A program made the position numbers and the translations under genes. From assembly GCA_946886245.1 (NCBI GenBank), contig CAMPIF010000192.1, forward strand, positions 1 to 7,712: a DNA stretch of 7,712 bases, given 5' to 3'. Source of the DNA: Ectopseudomonas composti. Its GTDB lineage: Bacteria > Pseudomonadota > Gammaproteobacteria > Pseudomonadales > Pseudomonadaceae. The notes under the pieces are model-generated. The model was not told the DNA's origin, did no database searches, and saw nothing but the letters and a program-made list of their open reading frames with translations. Of this stretch, positions 1-7,712 are shown piece by piece. Each line of letters begins with the position of its first letter. Positions within the stretch are counted from its first letter, which is position 1.

Positions 1-1
1 G

Positions 2-1561
2 TCCATGGTGTTCAACGGCGCCATCTACAACTACCCCGAGCTGCGCGCCGAACTGGAGACGCTGGGTTATCGCTTCTTCTCCGGCGGTGACACCGAGGTG
101 CTGCTCAAGGGCTATCACGCCTGGGGCGAAAAACTGCTGCCCAAGCTCAATGGCATGTTCGCCTTCGCCGTCTGGGAACGTGACAAGCAAAGCCTGTTCA
201 TCGCCCGCGACCGCCTGGGCGTCAAACCCTTGTATCTGTCGCGTACCGGCGAGCGCCTGCGCTTCGCCTCTTCGCTGCCGGCCCTGCTGCAAGGCGGCGA
301 TATCGCCAAGACGCTGGATGCCGTCGCCCTCAACCACTATCTGAATTTTCACGCCGTGGTGCCGGCACCGCGCACCATCCTGGCGGGCGTGGAGAAGCTG
401 CCGCCGGCCACCTGGATGCGCATCGACGCCGATGGCAAGGTCGAGCAGAACACCTGGTGGACGCTGCAATTCGGCCCGCAAGGCGATGAAACCGGCTACG
501 GCCTGGAAGAATGGCGCGAGCAGGTGCTGGACACCATGCGCGAAGCCGTGGCGATTCGTCAGCGTGCGGCCGTGGACGTCGGCGTGCTGCTGTCCGGCGG
601 CGTCGATTCGAGCATGCTGGTCGGCCTGCTGCGCGAAGCCGGTGTGGAGAACCTGCTGACCTTCTCCATCGGCTTCCAGGATGCCGGTGGCGAGCGTGGC
701 GACGAATTCCAGTATTCGGATCTGATCGCCCAGCGCTTCGCCACCCGTCACCACCAGCTGCGCATCGGCGAACACGAGATTCTCGATCAGTTGCCGCAGG
801 CCTTCCGCGCCATGAGCGAGCCGATGGTCAGCCACGACTGCATCGCCTTCTACCTGCTCTCACGTGAAGTGGCCAAACACTGCAAGGTGGTGCAGAGCGG
901 CCAGGGCGCTGACGAGCTGTTCGCTGGCTACCACTGGTACCCGCAGGTCGATGGCGCAGACGATGCCTTCGCCGCCTACCGCGCCGCCTTCTTCGACCGC
1001 GAGCACGACGAATACGCGGCCTGCGTGCAGCCTGCCTGGCTGACCGGTGACATGGCCGGCGAGTTCGTTCGCGAGCACTTCGCCATGCCCGGCGCCAGTG
1101 CTGCGGTAGACAAGGCCCTGCGCCTGGACAGCACGGTGATGCTGGTCGACGACCCGGTCAAACGCGTGGACAACATGACCATGGCCTGGGGTCTGGAGGC
1201 GCGCACGCCATTCCTCGACTACCGCGTGGCCGAACTGTCGGCGCGCATTCCGGCGCAGTTCAAGCTGCCTGACGGCGGTAAACATGTGCTCAAGGAAGCG
1301 GCGCGCAAGGTCATCCCCAGCGAGGTGATCGACCGGCCCAAGGGCTACTTCCCGGTGCCGGGTCTCAAGCACCTGGAGGGCGCCACCCTGGGTTGGGTGC
1401 GCGACCTGCTGCTCGACCCCAGCCAGGATCGCGGCCTGTTCAACCCGAGCATGCTCGATCAGTTGCTGACCAACCCGCAGAGCCAGCTCACCCCATTGCG
1501 TGGCTCCAAGCTGTGGCAACTGGCGGCGCTCAACCTGTGGCTGAGCGAACAGGGTCTGTAA
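2..1561 (+). CDS. asnO: N-acetylglutaminylglutamine amidotransferase (asparagine-synthase family), 5'-truncated by window edge
   Basis: This is the cytoplasmic class II glutamine amidotransferase of the NAGGN osmoprotectant pathway. By family knowledge it uses glutamine nitrogen and ATP to convert the C-terminal carboxyl of N-acetylglutaminylglutamine to an amide. The frame is open from base 2, so the true start and the catalytic N-terminal Cys lie upstream; about 70 residues are missing if the family length is near 590. Counting from the Met codon at base 5, the glutaminase half shows FNGAIYNY, GDTEV, NGMFAFAVW and ARDRLGVKPLY. The synthetase half shows the PP-loop SGGVDSS at 197-203, SGQGADELFAGY at 298-309, then NMTMAWGLEARTPFLDYR and RPKGYFPVP. 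One oddity is Ala in FNGAIYN where ordinary AsnB has Glu. The assignment as AsnO rather than generic AsnB rests mainly on the adjacent GNAT/ATP-grasp and M42 genes, which form the known trio. The stop is TAA at 1559-1561. Confidence 0.93.
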   Translation, partial: SMVFNGAIYNYPELRAELETLGYRFFSGGDTEVLLKGYHAWGEKLLPKLNGMFAFAVWERDKQSLFIARDRLGVKPLYLSRTGERLRFASSLPALLQGGDIAKTLDAVALNHYLNFHAVVPAPRTILAGVEKLPPATWMRIDADGKVEQNTWWTLQFGPQGDETGYGLEEWREQVLDTMREAVAIRQRAAVDVGVLLSGGVDSSMLVGLLREAGVENLLTFSIGFQDAGGERGDEFQYSDLIAQRFATRHHQLRIGEHEILDQLPQAFRAMSEPMVSHDCIAFYLLSREVAKHCKVVQSGQGADELFAGYHWYPQVDGADDAFAAYRAAFFDREHDEYAACVQPAWLTGDMAGEFVREHFAMPGASAAVDKALRLDSTVMLVDDPVKRVDNMTMAWGLEARTPFLDYRVAELSARIPAQFKLPDGGKHVLKEAARKVIPSEVIDRPKGYFPVPGLKHLEGATLGWVRDLLLDPSQDRGLFNPSMLDQLLTNPQSQLTPLRGSKLWQLAALNLWLSEQGL

Positions 1562-1566
1562 CTGCA

Positions 1567-1613
1567 CAGGAGCGGCTGCGCGGCTGAAGCACCATGCCGC
1601 CCAGCCGTTCCTG
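1567..1613. repeat. REP/REPIN-like palindrome after asnO
   Basis: The arms 1567-1578 (CAGGAGCGGCTG) and 1602-1613 (CAGCCGTTCCTG) pair over 12 bp with one G-T wobble. After a single C-C mismatch, the stem continues for 5 bp (1580-1584 with 1596-1600) around an 11-nt loop. The core AGGAGCGGCT resembles Pseudomonas REP sequences, and the two arms read as two inverted copies of one unit, as in a REPIN. It starts six bases after the asnO stop and has no T-run, so it is not a classical terminator. It may stabilise the upstream mRNA 3' end or partly attenuate read-through into ngg; that role is inferred. Confidence 0.7.
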
Positions 1614-1630
1614 CGAGCCAAAGAACGGTC

Positions 1631-1651
1631 GTAGCCCAGATGCAATCCGGG
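1631..1651. repeat. Short dispersed-repeat-like palindrome
   Basis: The stretch GTAGCCCAGATGCAATCCGG and the next G contain arms 1635-1641 (CCCAGAT) and 1645-1651 (ATCCGGG), complementary except for one A-C mismatch, around a 3-base centre. It closely resembles a repeat common in intergenic regions of some Pseudomonas and other Gammaproteobacteria (GTAGCCCGGATGCAATCCGG); this recognition is from memory. The in-frame ATG at 1640 lies inside this repeat, which argues against it as the ngg start. Confidence 0.55.
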
Positions 1652-1669
1652 ATTTGTCGCGACTCAATG

Positions 1670-1692
1670 ACGATCCGGCTCAGACCGGACGT
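1670..1692. other. Small hairpin in the asnO-ngg gap
   Basis: TCCGG at 1674-1678 pairs with CCGGA at 1685-1689. The stem extends by ACG (1670-1672) with CGT (1690-1692) across one bulged A, leaving a 6-nt loop. It lies about 25 bases ahead of the ngg start codon and could shape the leader. A stem of this size can arise by chance in GC-rich DNA. Confidence 0.3.
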
Positions 1693-1705
1693 AGTGAACA
1701 CGGAC

Positions 1706-1710
1706 AGGGA
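1706..1710 (+). promoter_or_regulatory. Ribosome binding site deciding the ngg start
   Basis: AGGGA lies 7 bases before the ATG at 1718. The in-frame upstream ATGs at 1640 (inside a palindromic repeat) and 1667 have no comparable purine-rich motif in front of them. This site is the main reason for choosing 1718. Confidence 0.65.
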
Positions 1711-1717
1711 CTATTCC

Positions 1718-3457
1718 ATGCGCTCCACTGCCTTCAACCAACGCCTGCTGCGCGGCCAGACACCCTCCTACGAGCGTCTGCAGGCACGCCTGGCCGAGGA
1801 TCACAGCAGCCAGCCCAGTCAACCGCAAGCCATTCATTGCGGCTGGGGCCGCCTGCTGATCGGCCATACCTACCCCGATGCCACCGCCCTGGCCGAATCC
1901 CTGCTGGGCGAGCAGCCCGGCGAGCGCGATATCGCGCTGTACGTGGCCGCCCCGCATCAGGTGCTGGCCCATGCGCCGCAACAGCTGTTTCTCGACCCCT
2001 CCGACACGTTGCGCCTGTGGTTCACCGACTACCGCCCGGCGGATACGAAAACCACGGAAGCTGCGCCGCGCCGGGCGCAGAACGACGCCGACTGGCAGGC
2101 AATCAACTGCCTGTACCAGACGCGCGGCATGCTGCCGATCGACCCGACCAAGCTCACCCCCTACAACGAGGGCGGCCCGACCTACTGGCTGGCCGAGGAC
2201 GAAGACAGCGGCGCGGTGATTGGCAGCGTCATGGGCCTCAACCACCAGCGTGCCTTCCGTGACCCGGAAAACGGCAGCAGCCTCTGGTGCCTGGCGGTCG
2301 ACCCGCAATGCAGCCGCCCAGGCGTCGGCGAGGTGCTGGTCCGCCATCTGATCGAACACGGCATGAGCCGTGGCCTGAGCTACCTCGACCTGTCGGTGCT
2401 GCACGACAACAAGCAGGCCAAGAAGCTCTACGCCAAGCTGGGCTTCCGCGAACTGCAGACCTTCAGCCTCAAGCGCAAGAACGGCATCAACCAGCCGCTG
2501 TTCCTCGGTCCCGGCCCGCAGGCCGAGCTCAACCCTTATGCACGCATCATCGTCGACGAGGCGCTGCGCCGCGGTATCGACGTGCAGGTGGACGACGCCG
2601 ATGCCGGACTGTTTACCCTCAGCCACGGCGGCCGACGCATCCGCTGCCGCGAATCGCTGTGCGACCTGACCAGTGCAGTGAGCATGACCCTGTGCCAGGA
2701 CAAGCGCCTGACTCATCGCGCCCTGTCGCGCGCCGACCTCAGCGTGCCGGCCCAGCGTCTGGCCGGTAGCGCCGAAGACAACGCCACCTTTCTCGCCGAA
2801 CACGGTTCGGTGGTGGTCAAGCCGGTCGACGGCGAACAGGGCCAGGGCGTGGCGGTCGATCTGCGCACGCCGGGCGAGGTGCAGGAAGCCATCGAGCGCG
2901 CCCGCGTGTTCGACCAGCGCGTGCTGCTGGAGAGTTACCACGAAGGCCACGACCTGCGCGTGCTGGTGATCGGCTATGAGGTGGTGGCCGCAGCCATTCG
3001 CCGCCCGGCCGAAATCATCGGCGATGGCCGCCACAGCATCGGCAAGCTGATCGATGCGCAGAGCCGTCGTCGTCAGGCCGCCACCGGTGGCGAAAGCCGC
3101 ATCCCCAAGGACGCAGAAACCCTGCGCACCCTGCACGGTGCCGGCCTCGACTACGACAGCGTGTTGCCAGCCGGCGAACGCCTGGCCGTGCGCAAGACCG
3201 CCAACCTGCACACCGGCGGTACCCTGGAGGATGTCACCGCGATCCTTCACCCGGCGCTGCGTGACGCCGCCATCAAAGCCGCGCGCGCCCTGGAAATCCC
3301 CGTGGTCGGCCTCGACCTGCTGGTGCCGGCTGCCGACCAGCCGCAGTACGTGTTCATCGAAGCCAACGAACGCGCCGGCCTGGCCAACCACGAACCGCAG
3401 CCAACCGCCGAGCGCTTCGTCGATCTGCTGTTCCCGCTCAGCCAGACACCGAGCTGA
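1718..3457 (+). CDS. ngg: N-acetylglutaminylglutamine synthetase (GNAT + ATP-grasp fusion)
   Basis: This 579-residue bifunctional cytoplasmic enzyme makes the NAGGN precursor. By family knowledge the GNAT part acetylates glutamine from acetyl-CoA and the ATP-grasp part ligates N-acetylglutamine to glutamine; the product is then amidated by AsnO. Residues 1-110 match no domain I can name. The GNAT fold spans about 120-250, with the CoA-loop signature RPGVG at 200-204 and YLDLSVLHDNKQAKKLYAKL plus GF at 222-243. The ATP-grasp module spans about 270-575: VSMTLCQDKRLTHRAL at 321-336, VVKPVDGEQGQG at 366-377, LLESYHEGHDLRVLV, NLHTGGT at 496-502, GLDLLV, and the metal-binding FIEANERAG at 546-554. 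This layout resembles the ATP-grasp modules of cyanophycin synthetase and GshAB. The start at 1718 is set by AGGGA 7 bases upstream; longer in-frame starts run into intergenic repeats. It lies 156 bases after asnO and 63 bases before the peptidase gene, probably in one transcript. Confidence 0.93.
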   Translation: MRSTAFNQRLLRGQTPSYERLQARLAEDHSSQPSQPQAIHCGWGRLLIGHTYPDATALAESLLGEQPGERDIALYVAAPHQVLAHAPQQLFLDPSDTLRLWFTDYRPADTKTTEAAPRRAQNDADWQAINCLYQTRGMLPIDPTKLTPYNEGGPTYWLAEDEDSGAVIGSVMGLNHQRAFRDPENGSSLWCLAVDPQCSRPGVGEVLVRHLIEHGMSRGLSYLDLSVLHDNKQAKKLYAKLGFRELQTFSLKRKNGINQPLFLGPGPQAELNPYARIIVDEALRRGIDVQVDDADAGLFTLSHGGRRIRCRESLCDLTSAVSMTLCQDKRLTHRALSRADLSVPAQRLAGSAEDNATFLAEHGSVVVKPVDGEQGQGVAVDLRTPGEVQEAIERARVFDQRVLLESYHEGHDLRVLVIGYEVVAAAIRRPAEIIGDGRHSIGKLIDAQSRRRQAATGGESRIPKDAETLRTLHGAGLDYDSVLPAGERLAVRKTANLHTGGTLEDVTAILHPALRDAAIKAARALEIPVVGLDLLVPAADQPQYVFIEANERAGLANHEPQPTAERFVDLLFPLSQTPS

Positions 3458-3471
3458 GCCTTCTCCCCCGG

Positions 3472-3495
3472 CCCTCTCCCACATTTGGGAGAGGG
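3472..3495. repeat. Perfect 10-bp palindrome between ngg and the M42 gene
   Basis: CCCTCTCCCA (3472-3481) and TGGGAGAGGG (3486-3495) pair perfectly around the loop CATT. Together with the upstream CTCCCCCGG it resembles a dispersed CCCTCTCCC/GGGAGAGGG repeat that I recall from Pseudomonas intergenic regions. It sits 14 bases after the ngg stop and ends 25 bases before the next start codon. It is followed by AAAA rather than a T-run, so it is not a rho-independent terminator on the + strand. It may slow ribosomes or RNase, or act as a partial attenuator within the operon. Confidence 0.7.
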
Positions 3496-3510
3496 GAAAA
3501 CCCAACGCCG

Positions 3511-3515
3511 AGGAG
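3511..3515 (+). promoter_or_regulatory. Strong ribosome binding site of the M42 peptidase gene
   Basis: AGGAG lies 5 bases before the ATG at 3521. It decides against the alternative in-frame TTG at 3485, which is located inside the palindrome. Confidence 0.8.
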
Positions 3516-3520
3516 CTTGC

Positions 3521-4720
3521 ATGCAACAACTACCCGAACCCGATCTCGACTACATGCAGAAGGTGCTGCTGGAGATGCTTGCCATCCCCAGCCCCACCGG
3601 TTTCACCGACACCATCGTGCGCTACGTCGCCGAGCGTCTCGAAGAGCTGGAAATCCCCTTCGAGCTGACCCGCCGCGGCACCATCCGCGCCACCCTGCGC
3701 GGGCGCCAGAGCGAGTACGAGCGTTTCGACCGTGCCGTTTCCGTGCACCTGGACACCATTGGCGCCATCGTTCGCGAGATCAAGGACAACGGCCGCCTCG
3801 GCCTGGCGCCGGTGGGCTGCTGGTCGAGCCGCTTCGCCGAGGGCAGCCGTGTCAGCCTGTTCACCGACAACGGCGTGATTCGCGGCAGCGTGCTGCCCCT
3901 GATGGCCTCGGGGCACGCCTTCAACACCGCCGTAGACACCATGCCGGTGAGCTGGGATCACGTCGAACTGCGCCTGGACGCCTACTGCGCCACGCGCGCC
4001 GATTGCGATTCACTGGGCGTTTGCGTCGGTGATTTCGTCGCCTTCGACCCGCTGCCGGAGTTTTCCGAGAGCGGTCATATCAGCGCCCGTCACCTCGACG
4101 ACAAGGCCGGTGTCGCCGCATTGCTGGCCTCGCTCAAGGCGATTCGTGACCACGGCCTGCAACCGATGATCGACTGCCACCCGCTGTTCACCATCACCGA
4201 GGAGGTCGGCTCAGGCGCCGCCGCTGCGCTGCCCTGGGATGTCAGCGAATTCGTCGGCATCGACATTGCCCCGGTCGCGCCGGGCCAGCAGTCCAGCGAG
4301 CACGCCGTCAGCGTGGCCATGCAGGACTCCGGCGGCCCCTATGACTATCACCTGTCACGCCAGTTGCTGCGCCTGGCGGCCGAACAGGAGGTACCGGTAC
4401 GGCGCGACCTGTTCCGCTACTACCACAGCGACGCGCAATCGGCGGTCACCGCTGGCCATGACATTCGCACGGCGCTGCTGGCCTTCGGCTGCGACGCCAC
4501 CCATGGCTATGAACGCACTCATATCGACAGCCTCAAGGCCCTCAGCCGCCTGCTCACCGCCTACATGATGAGCCCGCCGGTATTCGCCAGCGACGCGCAG
4601 CCGGCACAGGGTTCGCTGGAGCGTTTCAGCCATCAACTGGAGCACGATGCGCAGATGGAAAGCGATACCCGTGTCCCACCCGTGGACAGCCTGGTCGGGC
4701 AACATGATCGGGACGCTTGA
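3521..4720 (+). CDS. M42-family metallopeptidase of the NAGGN osmoprotectant system
   Basis: This 399-residue cytoplasmic enzyme belongs to the dinuclear-metal M42 aminopeptidase family (TET/glutamyl-aminopeptidase type). All expected metal and catalytic positions are visible: H76 and D78 in VHLDTIG, bridging D193 in RHLDDKAGV, catalytic E227 and ligand E228 in ITEEVGSG, D248 in VGIDIAP, and H334 in ERTHIDS. It should therefore be active. There is no signal peptide or membrane segment. The C-terminal tail after about 352 is polar and matches no fold I can name. It is the third gene of the conserved NAGGN trio. Its substrate is not settled by the sequence; hydrolysis of the dipeptide osmolyte or of a pathway by-product is inferred from position only. 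The start at 3521 is backed by AGGAG at 5-base spacing. The stop is TGA at 4718-4720, followed 41 bases later by the operon terminator. Confidence 0.92.
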   Translation: MQQLPEPDLDYMQKVLLEMLAIPSPTGFTDTIVRYVAERLEELEIPFELTRRGTIRATLRGRQSEYERFDRAVSVHLDTIGAIVREIKDNGRLGLAPVGCWSSRFAEGSRVSLFTDNGVIRGSVLPLMASGHAFNTAVDTMPVSWDHVELRLDAYCATRADCDSLGVCVGDFVAFDPLPEFSESGHISARHLDDKAGVAALLASLKAIRDHGLQPMIDCHPLFTITEEVGSGAAAALPWDVSEFVGIDIAPVAPGQQSSEHAVSVAMQDSGGPYDYHLSRQLLRLAAEQEVPVRRDLFRYYHSDAQSAVTAGHDIRTALLAFGCDATHGYERTHIDSLKALSRLLTAYMMSPPVFASDAQPAQGSLERFSHQLEHDAQMESDTRVPPVDSLVGQHDRDA

Positions 4721-4761
4721 AGGCTTCAGCGCATAAAGGCAAAGTGACACGAAAGGACGAC

Positions 4762-4785
4762 AGGGGGGCATCAGCTCCCCTTTTT
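4762..4785 (+). terminator. Rho-independent terminator closing the asnO-ngg-M42 operon
   Basis: A 4762-4769 (AGGGGGGC) arm pairs with 4774-4781 (GCTCCCCT) over 8 bp including one G-T wobble, with the tetraloop ATCA. The stem is followed directly by TTTT (4782-4785; five Ts counting the last stem base). It lies 41 bases after the peptidase stop and about 95 bases before the sensor kinase gene, so it separates the two transcription units. Confidence 0.85.
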
Positions 4786-4831
4786 CTGGCCTGCAGTCAG
4801 TGGCCAACCTTCGGGCCGTCGCCACGCGACG

Positions 4832-4860
4832 TTGAACATGACACTCCGGCCATCTCTCAT
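4832..4860 (+). promoter_or_regulatory. Weak candidate sigma-70 promoter for the sensor kinase gene
   Basis: TTGAAC at 4832-4837 resembles a -35 box, and TCTCAT at 4855-4860, 17 bases further on, matches the -10 consensus at four of six positions. A promoter is expected in this 94-base gap because the terminator ends just upstream. The match is poor and the predicted transcription start would leave a leader of only about 12 bases, so this is a guess. Confidence 0.2.
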
Positions 4861-4864
4861 GGCC
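4848..4864. promoter_or_regulatory. Inverted repeat ahead of the sensor kinase gene
   Basis: GGCCAT (4848-4853) and ATGGCC (4859-4864) form a perfect 6-bp inverted repeat with the spacer CTCTC. It ends 4 bases before the ribosome binding site TGAGG. It could be a regulator site overlapping the possible -10 region or a leader hairpin near the start codon. Nothing else in the sequence favours either reading. Confidence 0.3.
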
Positions 4865-4879
4865 TTCTGAGGTTCACGG

Positions 4880-7630
<2,751 letters not shown>

Positions 7631-7645
7631 GAGCACTCGCAGCAC

Positions 7646-7673
7646 GGCGCCCTATGGCTCTATCATGGGCGCC
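7646..7673. terminator. Strong hairpin downstream of the sensor kinase gene, possible terminator
   Basis: GGCGCCC (7646-7652) pairs perfectly with GGGCGCC (7667-7673). With one bulged T the stem continues through ATG (7654-7656) and CAT (7664-7666), giving 10 bp around a 7-nt loop. It begins 16 bases after the stop codon, where a terminator is expected, but it is followed by TAACAGG rather than a T-run. It may act as an atypical terminator or an mRNA 3'-end stabiliser. Confidence 0.4.
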
Positions 7674-7712
7674 TAACAGGCCGCTGAAAAACGTAGGCGA
7701 GGCAGCCAGTGC
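7674..7712. other. Non-coding tail with repeat-like sequence
   Basis: The last 39 bases contain AACAGGCCGCTGAAAAACG, which resembles a motif (AACAGGCTGTTGAAAAA) that I recall recurring between genes and near insertion-sequence ends in Pseudomonas and other bacteria. No open reading frame starts here, and the window ends before the nature of the element can be decided. Confidence 0.25.

Noticed and set aside
1567..1613. Rho-independent terminator after asnO
   Set aside because: The stem is strong but no T-run follows, and ngg lies just downstream on the same strand in a conserved operon; a REP-like element fits better.
860..1645. 261-residue open frame on the - strand over the end of asnO
   Set aside because: It is antisense to the conserved synthetase domain and shows no recognisable motif or ribosome binding site of note.
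1640..1717. 26-residue N-terminal extension of Ngg from the ATG at 1640 (or 1667)
   Set aside because: The ATG at 1640 is inside a palindromic repeat, neither has a good ribosome binding site, and the ATG at 1718 has AGGGA at a good distance.
3485..3520. Upstream TTG start for the M42 peptidase
   Set aside because: The TTG lies within the hairpin, whereas the ATG at 3521 has AGGAG 5 bases upstream and gives a normal M42 N-terminus.
1664..3529. 621-residue open frame on the - strand opposite ngg
   Set aside because: It is antisense to a gene with clear GNAT and ATP-grasp motifs, its translation is low-complexity and rich in Ala, Gly, Gln and His without any recognisable motif, and such frames are common in GC-rich DNA.

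Overview
The window is GC-rich, tightly packed and coded entirely on the + strand. Protein content, gene order and REP-like intergenic palindromes point to a gammaproteobacterium of the genus Pseudomonas. The style of the repeats suggests the mendocina/stutzeri side of the genus, but that is an inference from memory of such repeats, not from a search.

Positions 2-4720 hold the three-gene osmoprotectant cassette for N-acetylglutaminylglutamine amide (NAGGN). It comprises (1) an asparagine-synthase-like amidotransferase (asnO) cut off at its 5' end by the window edge, (2) a GNAT + ATP-grasp fusion, the N-acetylglutaminylglutamine synthetase (ngg), and (3) an M42-family metallopeptidase of the NAGGN system. 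From family knowledge, Ngg acetylates glutamine and ligates it to a second glutamine, and AsnO converts the C-terminal carboxyl of the dipeptide to an amide. The peptidase's role is not established; turnover or proofreading of the dipeptide is a reasonable guess. The gene gaps carry palindromes: a 17-bp-stem REP/REPIN-like hairpin plus two smaller ones between asnO and ngg, and a perfect 10-bp hairpin between ngg and the peptidase gene. A clear rho-independent terminator (4762-4785) closes the cassette.

Positions 4880-7630 encode a 916-residue hybrid sensor kinase: signal peptide, periplasmic 7TMR-DISMED2 domain, seven-helix 7TMR-DISM membrane domain, HisKA, HATPase_c, a degenerate receiver without phosphoacceptor Asp, and an intact receiver. 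No HPt domain is present, so a separate HPt protein is expected. The terminator ahead of it implies its own promoter, although its position beside the osmolyte genes (the same order I recall from P. aeruginosa PA3459-PA3462) suggests a linked role in sensing osmotic or envelope conditions.

Positions 7631-7712 are non-coding and contain another strong hairpin and a repeat-like tail. I see no mobile element, tRNA, rRNA or CRISPR. The cassette is a known system; the less-described parts are the sensor kinase's role beside it, the pseudo-receiver, the peptidase's substrate, and the structured gene gaps.
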